Source of the DNA: a bacterium
Lineage (GTDB): Bacteria; Electryoneota; JAOADG01
NCBI GenBank assembly: GCA_026417415.1
Contig: JAOADG010000008.1
Location: forward strand, 558,001 to 622,000
Length of the DNA stretch: 64,000 bases
Reading direction: 5' to 3'
Shown here piece by piece: positions 26,926 through 35,840 of the stretch; within the stretch, counting starts at the first letter, position 1, and each line of letters begins with the position of its first letter. The translations under genes and the position numbers were made by a program. The notes beneath the pieces are model-generated. The model was not told where the DNA came from. It searched no databases and worked only from the letters and a program-made list of their open reading frames with translations.

Positions 26926-28332
26926 ATGAATAAGAGTGATCATCCATTACGAATCAATATAAGATTTGCAATCTCTCCTAATCCATTGCAAGAAAATGGA
27001 ATTACACTGCCAATAATTAATTCCTATTACCATTCTAAAGCTCAATCTGCTTATGACAAAGCAATAAAATTGCGTGAAATTGGAGAAATAGCTTGGGCGG
27101 ATTTACCCTACGATTCTGGAATTTCAGACCTGTGTATAGAATATGCGAAACAAATTAGAAATCAATTTTATCACTTTGTTCAAGTGGGTATAGGTGGAAG
27201 TGCACTTGGCGCACAAGCGATTTTAGAAGCTTTAGTAAATGAAGTTCAAGACACAAATTTAGGACTAACTTACGAAATACTTGATAATATTGATCCCTAT
27301 GAAATGAAAAAACTGTTACAACGTTATGATTTAAATAAAACAGTTTTTCATATTGTTACAAAATCTGGTTCTACACCTGAAACGATGGCTCAATTATTCA
27401 TTTTATTTGAGTTTATGAAACAGAAAGTAGGTGATCAGTGGCGTAACCATTTTTACATTACAACAGATCCACGTGAGGGGGATTTAAAAAAGTGGGCAGT
27501 AGAAGAGCAACTTCCTACTATGCACATTCCTCCTAAAGTAGGCGGTCGTTTTTCTGTTTTAACATCAGTTGGCTTGCTTGCAGCATCGGTATTTCAATTA
27601 AATGTTTACAAATTGTTAAATGGTGCAAAATGGATCGAAAAATTTTGTTGGGATAGTAATATTGAAAAGAATGTTGCATTAAAACTTGCAGTGTTGCTTC
27701 ATCGTTTTCAAAAAGAAATAGGAATCCAACAATTTGTAATGATGGCTTATAGTAATCGGTTGTATCGTTTATGTGATTGGTTTAGACAATTATGGGCTGA
27801 ATCATTAGGAAAACGTTTTGATGAAAATGGAAATGAAATATATACTGGTAGCACACCTATCCAAGCCTTAGGAGCAACAGATCAACATTCTCAAGTTCAA
27901 TTATATATTGAAGGTCCAAAAGACAAACTAATACTTTTTCTTTCTTCACCATTTGAGGTTGATCTGTTAATCCCTAAATCACCATTTCAATTTGAAACAA
28001 GCTTAAAGTATCTTGAGAAACACTATTTAGGTGAGCTTTTGCTAACTGAGATGTTGGCTACACAAATAGCGTTTCTTGAAGCAGGAAGACCAACGCTTCA
28101 TATAGAATTAAATGGACATACACCTGAAGCAATAGGTGCATTTTTCTATTTATGGGAAATGGTAACAATGTTTGCAGGTTTTCTAAACCATATTAATCCA
28201 TTCGATCAACCGGGAGTTGAAGCAGGCAAAAAAAATACAGCAGCAATGTTGGGAAAAGTTGGAATGGATGAATATCATCAAAAAGTGAAAACTTTACTTG
28301 AATTAAATCCACCTCTGTACATTGATGAGTGA
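26926..28332 (+). CDS. pgi: Glucose-6-phosphate isomerase
   Basis: Interconverts glucose 6-phosphate and fructose 6-phosphate. It has 468 residues, the compact bacterial form. SIS-domain motifs VGIGGSALGAQA, TKSGSTPETMAQLF and KVGGRFSVLTSVGLL are present. The signature GATDQHSQVQLYIEGP and the C-terminal active-site lysine region QPGVEAGKKNTAAMLG complete the active site. The gene is followed by an overlapping amidase gene. Together with the GH57 branching enzyme further right, it suggests glycogen-type carbon metabolism, though no glycogen synthase is in the window. Confidence 0.95.
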   Translation: MNKSDHPLRINIRFAISPNPLQENGITLPIINSYYHSKAQSAYDKAIKLREIGEIAWADLPYDSGISDLCIEYAKQIRNQFYHFVQVGIGGSALGAQAILEALVNEVQDTNLGLTYEILDNIDPYEMKKLLQRYDLNKTVFHIVTKSGSTPETMAQLFILFEFMKQKVGDQWRNHFYITTDPREGDLKKWAVEEQLPTMHIPPKVGGRFSVLTSVGLLAASVFQLNVYKLLNGAKWIEKFCWDSNIEKNVALKLAVLLHRFQKEIGIQQFVMMAYSNRLYRLCDWFRQLWAESLGKRFDENGNEIYTGSTPIQALGATDQHSQVQLYIEGPKDKLILFLSSPFEVDLLIPKSPFQFETSLKYLEKHYLGELLLTEMLATQIAFLEAGRPTLHIELNGHTPEAIGAFFYLWEMVTMFAGFLNHINPFDQPGVEAGKKNTAAMLGKVGMDEYHQKVKTLLELNPPLYIDE

Positions 28333-29185
28333 TAGAGAAAATATTAAAATTGCATTAGCACAGATTTCACCGAAAATCGGCGACATAGAAGACAATTTAC
28401 AAAAACATTTACATTTAATAGATAGAGCAAAACAAAAAAGTGTAAATGTGATTGTATTTCCTGAATTGTCATTATCAGGATATTTATTAAGAGATGGTGT
28501 ATTCGATATTGCGATTTCAAAAGAAGATGATCGATTAAAATCGTTTTTGGATAATAGTTACGGTATTACAATTTTGTTAGGATTAGTAGAATTATCGGAT
28601 GATTTCAAACTTTACAATAGTTTTTTTGTTTTTGAAGATGGTAAATTGATTCATATCCATCGGAAAATATACTTACCTACTTATAGTGTTTTTGAAGAGA
28701 AAAGGTTTTTTGCAGAGGGCGATAAAGTTCGTTCTTTTCAATCCAAGTGGGGAACCTTTGGAGTGCTTATCTGTAATGATATGTGGCATCCTACTTTGTT
28801 GTGGCTATTATCTTTACAGAATTCAGAGTTAGTATTTGTCCCTGCTGCAGCACCATTAAGAGGATTAAAGGAAAACAAAATATCAGATTCTCAAAGAATT
28901 TGGAAACTGCTTTGCGAATGCGGTGCAAAAACTAATACCTTATATATAGCGTTTGCTAACCAAATCGGTTGGCAAGATCAACTTTACTTCTTTGGTGAAT
29001 CTGCTTTATATGGTCCAGATGGATCTTTAATTCATCAAGCAAGTTCAGATAAAGAAGATCTTCTTTTGGTAGATGTGGATTTCCAATTTCTCAAACGTGA
29101 GAGAATTGTTACGCCACTTCGTAGAGATGAACGGGTAGAGTTAATCGCCCGTGAATTACACTTCCTTCGGACGATTTCTAACTAA
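28325..29185 (+). CDS. Nitrilase-superfamily amidase (stand-alone NadE-glutaminase-like)
   Basis: A carbon-nitrogen hydrolase of about 286 residues. The Glu-Lys-Cys triad is E47 (VFPELSLSGY), K114 (HRKIYLPTY) and C150 (GVLICNDMWHP). The phrase RKIYLPTYSVFEEKRFF resembles the glutaminase domain of glutamine-dependent NAD synthetase, but no synthetase domain is fused. It could supply ammonia to a separate NAD synthetase or act on a free amide; this is inference. ATG 28325 overlaps the end of pgi; a TTG at 28322 is a possible alternative. Confidence 0.82.
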   Translation: MSDRENIKIALAQISPKIGDIEDNLQKHLHLIDRAKQKSVNVIVFPELSLSGYLLRDGVFDIAISKEDDRLKSFLDNSYGITILLGLVELSDDFKLYNSFFVFEDGKLIHIHRKIYLPTYSVFEEKRFFAEGDKVRSFQSKWGTFGVLICNDMWHPTLLWLLSLQNSELVFVPAAAPLRGLKENKISDSQRIWKLLCECGAKTNTLYIAFANQIGWQDQLYFFGESALYGPDGSLIHQASSDKEDLLLVDVDFQFLKRERIVTPLRRDERVELIARELHFLRTISN

Positions 29186-29260
29186 TAAATTCAATAGAAC
29201 TTTTTACGTCCGATTTACTCACTGATCAAGTGATTCTAATAATCCCTAATTGGAGGAGAT

Positions 29261-30556
29261 ATGACTTCACGTAAGACACCCAGAATTCATTCTAAACAAA
29301 CCATAAGTGCATTTGAAAATGCAAAAAGGCAATTTGATGTCGCAGCGCGCTTACTAGGACTTACTGAAAATCAGATTGCAATGATCAAAGAACCCCGCCG
29401 TGTTACAAAAGTATCTTTACCTGTCCAAATGGATGATGGACGTATAGAGATCTTTGTCGGTTATCGTGTCCAACATAACATCGCTCGTGGTCCTGCCAAA
29501 GGTGGAATTCGCTACAGTCCTATGGTAACTGAAGACGAGGTGAAAGCACTTGCTTTTTGGATGACCTATAAATGTGCAGTGTTAGACATTCCGTTAGGTG
29601 GTGGCAAAGGTGGTATTGTTTGTGATCCCAATAAACTGTCACGAGGTGAGTTGGAACGGTTAAGTAGAAGATATTTTGCAGAAATGCATGATTTATTCGG
29701 ACCTGATCGCGATGTTCCTGCACCAGATGTAAACACTTCAAGTCAAGTTATGGCTTGGATGATGGATACTTATTGTATGCACGAAAATAACTACATCCCA
29801 GCAGTTATCACCGGAAAACCGCTGGAAATTGGTGGTTCAAAAGGACGTGAACAAGCTACTGCGCAGGGTATGGTCTTTTGTGTATTGCAAGCTGCAAAGC
29901 ACTTGAATATGAAACTGAAAGGTGCAACAGTAGCCATTCAAGGTTATGGAAATGCAGGTTCAAATGCTGCTTTACTGCTTGAAAAAGAAGGTTGCAAGAT
30001 TGTTGCAATTAGTGATGAATTTGGTGCTTTTTATGATAAAAACGGTATTGATGCGAAGCACGCAATTGATTATAGAAAGGCGAATGCAGGAAAGTTATCA
30101 GGTTATGATAAAGTATCTTCTGCAAAACCCATTGAAGATCCAATGAAACTGTTAGAATTGGATGTTGATATTCTTATTCCTGCTGCGATTGAAAACCAAA
30201 TCACTGAAGAAAATGCAGAAAATATCAAGGCAAAATTAATCGCTGAATGTGCTAACGGACCTATTACACCGGAAGGCGATATTATTTTAGACAAGAAAAA
30301 TGTATTTGTTATTCCTGATATTCTTTGCAATGCTGGTGGTGTAACAGTTTCTTACTTTGAATGGGTACAAAATAGAATGGGATATTATTGGAGCGAAGAA
30401 AAAGTGTTAGAAGAATTAAAGCGCTATATGGATAAAGCATTCGAAAATGTACTGCGTGTTTCTTTAGAACGAAAAGTAAATATGCGTATTGCTGCTTTTA
30501 TGGTTGCTATTGACCGTGTTAGAACTGCAACTGAATGGCGTGGATTGTATCATTAA
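29261..30556 (+). CDS. Glu/Leu/Phe/Val dehydrogenase (glutamate dehydrogenase)
   Basis: A 431-residue NAD(P)-dependent amino-acid dehydrogenase, probably glutamate dehydrogenase. The substrate domain has RGPAKGGIRYSP, the substrate-binding lysine region YKCAVLDIPLGGGKGG and the catalytic region PAPDVNTSSQVM. The dinucleotide domain has VAIQGYGNAGSNAA and AISDEFG. The length and the ITGKPLEIGGSKGREQATAQG loop fit the hexameric catabolic form. GGAGG ends 4 bases before ATG 29261. It ends just before a GC-rich hairpin, so it may be a single-gene unit. Confidence 0.94.
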   Translation: MTSRKTPRIHSKQTISAFENAKRQFDVAARLLGLTENQIAMIKEPRRVTKVSLPVQMDDGRIEIFVGYRVQHNIARGPAKGGIRYSPMVTEDEVKALAFWMTYKCAVLDIPLGGGKGGIVCDPNKLSRGELERLSRRYFAEMHDLFGPDRDVPAPDVNTSSQVMAWMMDTYCMHENNYIPAVITGKPLEIGGSKGREQATAQGMVFCVLQAAKHLNMKLKGATVAIQGYGNAGSNAALLLEKEGCKIVAISDEFGAFYDKNGIDAKHAIDYRKANAGKLSGYDKVSSAKPIEDPMKLLELDVDILIPAAIENQITEENAENIKAKLIAECANGPITPEGDIILDKKNVFVIPDILCNAGGVTVSYFEWVQNRMGYYWSEEKVLEELKRYMDKAFENVLRVSLERKVNMRIAAFMVAIDRVRTATEWRGLYH

Positions 30557-30572
30557 TAGACAGTGAAATGAT

Positions 30573-30603
30573 TCAGGCGCTGGTTTTTCTTGCCAGCGCC
30601 TGA
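30573..30603 (+). terminator. GC-rich 11-bp hairpin between glutamate dehydrogenase and pyrH
   Basis: TCAGGCGCTGG (30573-30583) pairs perfectly with CCAGCGCCTGA (30593-30603), with a T-rich 9-base loop. It starts 17 bases after the dehydrogenase stop. The stem is much richer in GC than the surroundings, but no T-run follows, so termination may be partial. An in-frame TTG of pyrH lies in the loop. Confidence 0.65.
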
Positions 30604-30616
30604 TTGGCTTAAAAGG

Positions 30617-31339
30617 ATGATTCCTAAATTTAAAAGAATATTGGTTAAGTTATCTGGCGAAGCCCTGGCAGGTAATTCCAGTAAAGTATTTGATTCTGCT
30701 ATTCTTGAACAAATCGCAAGAGAAGTTCAATCTGTTCGTAATATTGGTGTTCAAGTAGGTATCGTAATTGGAGGTGGAAACATCTTTCGTGGTGCACGAC
30801 AATTAGGTAAAAAAATGGATCGTGTGCAAGGTGATCACATGGGAATGTTAGCTACAATCATTAATGCACTTGCGATCCAATCATTTTTAGAACAATTAGA
30901 AATTCCCACCCGTGTGATGACGGCATTTCCTGTTCAAACGGTAGCAGAACCTTTCATCCGTAGAAAAGCGATTAGTCATTTAGAAAAAGGTTATATTGTG
31001 ATTTTTGCAGGTGGAACTGGAAATCCCTATTTTACTACTGATACTGCGGCTACTCTTCGTGCTACTGAAATTAGAGCAGATGTAATTTTGAAAGCGACTC
31101 AAGTAGATGGTGTATATTCTGATGATCCGCAAGAAAATCCGAATGCAACACGAATAAAAGAAATTTCTTATACAGAGGTTTTGAAATTAGGATTAAAAAT
31201 TATGGATTTGACTGCGATTGCTTTTGCCATGGATAATAAAATCCCGATAGGTGTTTTTAGTTTACAACCTGAGGGGAATTTACTAAAAGTTGTATTAGGT
31301 GAACCTATTGCAAGTTGGGTTTCTGGAGATACAAAATGA
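30617..31339 (+). CDS. pyrH: UMP kinase
   Basis: Phosphorylates UMP to UDP; hexameric bacterial enzyme of the amino-acid kinase fold. It has 240 residues from ATG 30617. Motifs are RILVKLSGEALAG at the start, VGIVIGGGNIFRG, RVQGDHMGMLATIINALA, FAGGTGNPYFTTDTAA, LKATQVDGVYSDDP and LKIMDLTAIAFAMDN. I chose ATG 30617 over the upstream TTG 30590 because the latter falls in the hairpin loop and adds nine residues foreign to the family. The downstream frr start overlaps its stop (ATGA), the usual pyrH-frr pair; rpsB and tsf are not adjacent. Confidence 0.96.
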   Translation: MIPKFKRILVKLSGEALAGNSSKVFDSAILEQIAREVQSVRNIGVQVGIVIGGGNIFRGARQLGKKMDRVQGDHMGMLATIINALAIQSFLEQLEIPTRVMTAFPVQTVAEPFIRRKAISHLEKGYIVIFAGGTGNPYFTTDTAATLRATEIRADVILKATQVDGVYSDDPQENPNATRIKEISYTEVLKLGLKIMDLTAIAFAMDNKIPIGVFSLQPEGNLLKVVLGEPIASWVSGDTK

Positions 31340-31896
31340 CTGCAGAACAAATATTGAAAGATAATGAAGAACGCATGAAAAAATCTGTTGAACTGTTGAG
31401 GCATGAGTTTTCTACATTAAGAACGGGTAAGGCCTCACCAGCATTACTGGATACTATTCATGTTGAAATGTATGGAACTAATATGCAACTTAAGGCATTA
31501 GCAAATGTTACCACACCAGATTCTAGAACGCTTGTAATCACACCCTTTGATAAATCGGCTTTACCAAAAATAGAGAAAGCTATTCTTAAGTCAGATTTAG
31601 GAATCACTCCAAACAATGATGGGCAAGTTATTCGTTTAATCATCCCAATGATGACAGAAGAGCGACGTAAAGATTTAGTGAAATTGGCTAAAAAGATGGC
31701 AGAAGAATCAAAAATTGCAATCCGAAACATTCGTAGAGATGGAAACGACCAGATTAAAAAATTAGAAAAAGCTCACGAAATACGTGAAGATGAAGCGGTT
31801 CGTTTTCAAGAAAAATTACAAAAATTAACCGATCAATACATTAAAAACGTAGAGGATATTCTACAACATAAAGAAAAAGAAATATTAGAAGTTTAA
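31336..31896 (+). CDS. frr: Ribosome recycling factor
   Basis: Splits post-termination ribosomes together with EF-G. It has 186 residues from ATG 31336, which overlaps the pyrH stop. Typical elements are RTGKASPALLDTIHVEMYG, the VTTPDSRTLVITPFDK loop, IEKAILKSDLGITPNNDGQVIRL (read in parts), and TEERRKDLVKLAKKMAEE with NIRRDGNDQIKKLEK. The end, LTDQYIKNVEDILQHKEKEI, is canonical. No irregularity was seen. Confidence 0.97.
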   Translation: MTAEQILKDNEERMKKSVELLRHEFSTLRTGKASPALLDTIHVEMYGTNMQLKALANVTTPDSRTLVITPFDKSALPKIEKAILKSDLGITPNNDGQVIRLIIPMMTEERRKDLVKLAKKMAEESKIAIRNIRRDGNDQIKKLEKAHEIREDEAVRFQEKLQKLTDQYIKNVEDILQHKEKEILEV

Positions 31897-31913
31897 CCAT
31901 TTGGAGGAAAATC

Positions 31914-32117
31914 ATGCCACATTATATTACTGAAGATTGTATCAATTGCGGTGCCTGTGAACCTGAATGCCCAACAAATTCAATCTCTCAAGGTGAAGTC
32001 ATTTATGTAATCAATGAAGAGACCTGTAATGATTGTATTGACCAAGAAGGGGGCTCAAAGTGTGTCGCGGTTTGCCCAGTTGATTGTATTTTTGAACGAG
32101 GAAAAGAAGGTCATTAA
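31914..32117 (+). CDS. 2[4Fe-4S] ferredoxin
   Basis: A 67-residue electron carrier. The first cluster motif is CINCGACEPECP. The second is CNDCIDQEGGSKCVAVCP, with the longer C-x2-C-x8-C-x3-C spacing of the YfhL/chromatium-type ferredoxins. A GGAGG lies 8 bases before the ATG. It sits between frr and mutS and ends before a terminator-like hairpin. Partner enzymes are not in the window. Confidence 0.94.
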   Translation: MPHYITEDCINCGACEPECPTNSISQGEVIYVINEETCNDCIDQEGGSKCVAVCPVDCIFERGKEGH

Positions 32118-32145
32118 ATTTAACTAAATTGAATCACCTTAAGTT

Positions 32146-32182
32146 GGGCTTGCAGCTTCTGCTGTAAGCCCTTGCTTGCTTT
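32146..32182 (+). terminator. Intrinsic terminator after the ferredoxin gene
   Basis: GGGCTTGCAGC (32146-32156) pairs with GCTGTAAGCCC (32161-32171) over 11 pairs with one G-U pair and a 4-base loop. A T-rich tail (TTGCTTGCTTT) follows. It closes the pyrH-frr-ferredoxin unit 28 bases after the last stop. Confidence 0.75.
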
Positions 32183-32199
32183 AATAAAAGAGTTTAAGT

Positions 32200-34890
32200 G
32201 TGAACAAGCGTATTCCCAGTCGAATTCGGTCTGCACATCAGGAACGTATTAAAACAGAGGATCAAAGAACTACAAAGAAATCAATATCCTCTACACCAAT
32301 GATGCAACAATACCGTGAAATTAAACAAAGATTTCCGGATGCGATAATTTTTTTCCGAATGGGAGATTTTTATGAAATGTTTTTTGAAGATGCAAAAGTA
32401 GCACATCAAGTTTTAGGATTGACATTAACCAAACGAGGAAAAGACATAGGTGAAGATGTTCCTTTAGCAGGATTCCCCCATCACCAACTTGACAACTATT
32501 TAGCAAAGATGACTTCAGCAGGTTACAAAGTAGCAGTAGTAGATCAGTTAGAAGACCCAAGGTACGCAAAAGGAGTGGTTAAAAGAGGGGTTACACAAGT
32601 TGCTACTGCAGGTACTGTAGTACTCAATCAATTGTCAGATGAAAGAGAGTCAAGGTACCTATGTGCAATTGCTATTGAAAATGAACGATGTGGAATTGCT
32701 TATCTTGAGTCAATGAGCGGTGAATTTTTTGCATATGAAGTTCCAATACACTTACTTGAGAATGAAATAGCTAAATACTTACCCACTGAGATAATTTACC
32801 CTAAAGATAAAAAAGATCGTTTTCGTACGGTCTTTCAACAATTTCAAAAGGTAGTATTCACACCAATTGATGATTGGAATATTGATCCTATTGTTGGTAA
32901 AGAGATTTTATTGAACCATTTTCAAACGGTTTCATTAAAAGGTTTTGGTTTAGAAAATTTACCTTTGGCGATTGCAGCTGCTGGTGCCTCATTACAATAT
33001 CTTAAATCCTCTCAATTGGGTACTGCTGAACAAGTGATTTCAATTAGACAAGGACACCCTGAAGATACACTTCTTATGAGTCGTTCAACAATTCACCATT
33101 TAGAATTGATCTATCCAATCGATTTTCAAAGTGGAATATCCCTATTCAAATTGCTAGATGAATGTTCTACACCAATGGGTAGCCGTTTGTTGCGAAAGCG
33201 GATCATTGCACCTTCTGTAAATCTTAGTGAAATCAAAAGTCGATTAGATAGAATTGAAACTGTTTATGATGAAGTACTCAATCAAAAAATTGCAGAAATC
33301 TTAAAACAAATAGGTGATTTACCACGAGCATCTGGTAGAATAGCTGCTAACCGTGGAAATCCAAAAGATGCTGGTGTTATACGCGATGCATTAAAAGTTG
33401 TTCCTCAATTGTTTCAATTAATTTCTGATAATCCAAGTTTTCATTTCTTGCGAACGATAGATTGTTGTAAAAATCTTTGTGCGAGTTTAGAAAATGCATT
33501 AACTGAAAAATTACCGATGAATGTATCTGAAGGAGGTGTTTTTAAAGCAGGTTTTCATCAAGAACTTGATCGTTTACGTGCTTTAGCTGGTCGAGGTAAG
33601 GATGCTTTAAAAGATTTTCAACAACGTGAACGATTAAGGACTGGTATTGAAAAACTTGTAGTTGGATACAATCGAGTGTACGGCTATTACATAGAAATTT
33701 CGAGAAGCGCATCTTCACTTGTTCCACCAGATTACCATAGAATTCAATCTTTAGTAAATTTTGAGAGATATAAAACTGAAGAACTACAGAAATTTGAAAA
33801 TGAAGTTCTACATGCAGAAGATAAAGCCATAGGATTAGAAATTGAGTTGTTTCAACAAATTAGAAAACTTATCGCAGTTGAACATTCAAAGTTAATTCAA
33901 ATCAGTGAAGCAATTGCTGAAATTGATGTTGCTACCACCTTAGCGTCCATTTCAAAGAAAAGAAAATACACAAAACCACGTTTTGTGGATAAACCCAATT
34001 TGATGTTGAGAAATGCCAGGCATCCAGTACTTGAAGCGATACAACCAGCAGGTGAAATTTTTGTGCCTAATGATGTATGTTTTAATGATACGAAACGGTT
34101 GTTATTAATTACTGGTCCTAATATGGCTGGAAAGTCAACTTATTTAAGGACGGTCGGATTAAATGTGATTCTTGCTCAAATGGGTTCCTTCATTCCAGCA
34201 GAAGATAGCGAAATAGGTATTGTTGATCGATTGTTCACTAGAATAGGAGCATCAGACAATCTAACATCTGGAGAATCAACATTTTTAGTTGAAATGAATG
34301 AAGCCTCTTTTTTAATAAACAATGCTACTTCACGGAGTTTAGTTTTATTAGATGAGGTTGGAAGAGGGACTTCTACTTTTGATGGTTTATCTATTGCTTG
34401 GGCAATGGTAGAAAGATTAGCTACCACTCCAATTCCCCAACCAAGAACATTGTTTGCTACACATTATCACGAATTGACAATATTAGAAGAATATTTTCCG
34501 TCTATAGAAAACTGGAATGTTGCTGTAAAAGAAACCAGTGATTCAATTTTATTCCTCCGTAAGATAAGGAAAGGAAGTTGTGATAAAAGTTATGGTATTC
34601 ACGTAGCAAAAATGGCTGGGATGCCAAAAGATATTGTTAGTCGCGCAGAAGTGGTACTAGAACTTCTTCAAACGGGAACGTTAGCCCCTCAATCTGCAGC
34701 AAGATTGGCAGTAAAACACCATAAGAAAGTAGAAACTTATCAATTATCATTGTTTGAGCTTGAAGATGTATCTTTACGAAAAGAACTTTCAAACATTGAA
34801 CCAGAGGAACTGACACCTATTCAAGCATTACAAATAATTGCTGATTGGAAAAGAAGATACACCCAATCCAATAAACAGGAAAATAAATGA
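32200..34890 (+). CDS. mutS: DNA mismatch repair protein MutS
   Basis: Recognises base mismatches and small loops. It has 896 residues. The mismatch-contacting F-x-E lies in FFRMGDFYEMFFEDA. The clamp and lever domains are complete. The ATPase has LLITGPNMAGKSTYLRT (Walker A), LLDEVGRGTSTFDGLS (Walker B) and the conserved ATHYHEL. Translation probably begins at GTG 32200; the first 30 residues are basic and unconserved, and the Met pair at TPMMQQYREIK marks the family-typical N-terminus, so a later start near 32293 cannot be excluded. The downstream PorV-like gene overlaps its stop by 4 bases. mutL is not in the window. Confidence 0.97.
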   Translation: MNKRIPSRIRSAHQERIKTEDQRTTKKSISSTPMMQQYREIKQRFPDAIIFFRMGDFYEMFFEDAKVAHQVLGLTLTKRGKDIGEDVPLAGFPHHQLDNYLAKMTSAGYKVAVVDQLEDPRYAKGVVKRGVTQVATAGTVVLNQLSDERESRYLCAIAIENERCGIAYLESMSGEFFAYEVPIHLLENEIAKYLPTEIIYPKDKKDRFRTVFQQFQKVVFTPIDDWNIDPIVGKEILLNHFQTVSLKGFGLENLPLAIAAAGASLQYLKSSQLGTAEQVISIRQGHPEDTLLMSRSTIHHLELIYPIDFQSGISLFKLLDECSTPMGSRLLRKRIIAPSVNLSEIKSRLDRIETVYDEVLNQKIAEILKQIGDLPRASGRIAANRGNPKDAGVIRDALKVVPQLFQLISDNPSFHFLRTIDCCKNLCASLENALTEKLPMNVSEGGVFKAGFHQELDRLRALAGRGKDALKDFQQRERLRTGIEKLVVGYNRVYGYYIEISRSASSLVPPDYHRIQSLVNFERYKTEELQKFENEVLHAEDKAIGLEIELFQQIRKLIAVEHSKLIQISEAIAEIDVATTLASISKKRKYTKPRFVDKPNLMLRNARHPVLEAIQPAGEIFVPNDVCFNDTKRLLLITGPNMAGKSTYLRTVGLNVILAQMGSFIPAEDSEIGIVDRLFTRIGASDNLTSGESTFLVEMNEASFLINNATSRSLVLLDEVGRGTSTFDGLSIAWAMVERLATTPIPQPRTLFATHYHELTILEEYFPSIENWNVAVKETSDSILFLRKIRKGSCDKSYGIHVAKMAGMPKDIVSRAEVVLELLQTGTLAPQSAARLAVKHHKKVETYQLSLFELEDVSLRKELSNIEPEELTPIQALQIIADWKRRYTQSNKQENK

Positions 34891-35840
34891 AATTCTATTC
34901 TTTTAGAATTATTTTTATCAGTATTGTAATCCTACATCTTAATGTTGTTGCTGGTGAACGATATGCTGGTGAATTTTTACTTGGTGCTGAAAGCCCTAGG
35001 GGAATAGCACTTGGCTTTAACGGACATTCTATTCCCGATGGAGGTTTCATTTCTGCAAGAAATCCGTCTTTTCTTGCAAATCTTAAAAGTACAACTATTT
35101 CAGCGTTTCATACAGACCGATATACAGGGATTGTTCGTAATGATTATCTTGGTGTTGCAATCCCTTATGAAAAGAAGGGTGTAGGGTTTGCTATTTATAG
35201 GGTGGCTGTAGAAAAAATCCCTTATACGGTATTATCTAACCCATCACTACCGCTAACTGAATACAATCGTGTGCTTGTTAAGAAATATGTATCTTATCAG
35301 GAATGGGCTATATGGATTTCGCAAGGATTTCAATTAACCCCTCAAACATCATTAGGCATTTCGTTAAAACCTATTTTTAAGATGATTGATGGAGAATATG
35401 CGATCGGTTTGGGTATTGATGGAGGGTCAAAATTTGATCTTTTAAATAATTGTTATGGGACAGTTTGTGCAACTGATGTGTTAACTTCACCTATGAAGTG
35501 GAGTACAGGTAAAGTTGAAACAATTAAACCACGAATACAGACAAACGTGAATTATTTTAAGCATATATCCAAATTGCATGCTAATCTATTAACTATTGTT
35601 GGTTCTGAAATTCGCTTCGATCAAAGTGGCGCATATTTATTTTCTTTTAAGGGTGGTTTTGAATATACCATTGAAAAAATAATTTCATTTCGCATTGGAA
35701 CATTTCAAAAACAGTTATTGTATGGAATGGGGTTATCTATACAACCAATTCAAATTGATTATGCATTTTATAAACAAGAGTTAGGTTCTATACATGCCAT
35801 TAGTACTTCTTTTAACGGAGATTTTTTAAAAAGTGATTAA
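34887..35840 (+). CDS. Putative outer-membrane protein, PorV/PorQ (UPF0164)-like
   Basis: A 317-residue exported protein. A signal peptide covers about 1-22. The start of the mature part (ESPRGIALGFNGHSIPDGG, then ARNPSFLANLKSTTIS) resembles the PorV/UPF0164 pattern of ArAlGmggA...NPAgLa, and the rest is a succession of amphipathic strands ending in aromatic residues, as in a beta-barrel. PorV and PorQ are accessory barrels of type IX secretion. That fits the sorting domain of the protease at 16153-18765, but the assignment is by pattern only. The ATG overlaps the mutS stop and the next gene overlaps its end, so it is embedded in a housekeeping operon. Confidence 0.6.
   Translation: MKFYSFRIIFISIVILHLNVVAGERYAGEFLLGAESPRGIALGFNGHSIPDGGFISARNPSFLANLKSTTISAFHTDRYTGIVRNDYLGVAIPYEKKGVGFAIYRVAVEKIPYTVLSNPSLPLTEYNRVLVKKYVSYQEWAIWISQGFQLTPQTSLGISLKPIFKMIDGEYAIGLGIDGGSKFDLLNNCYGTVCATDVLTSPMKWSTGKVETIKPRIQTNVNYFKHISKLHANLLTIVGSEIRFDQSGAYLFSFKGGFEYTIEKIISFRIGTFQKQLLYGMGLSIQPIQIDYAFYKQELGSIHAISTSFNGDFLKSD

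Noticed and set aside
30590-30616. Upstream TTG start for pyrH
   Set aside because: The TTG is in the loop of a stable hairpin, and the nine added residues are outside the family alignment. ATG 30617 fits better.
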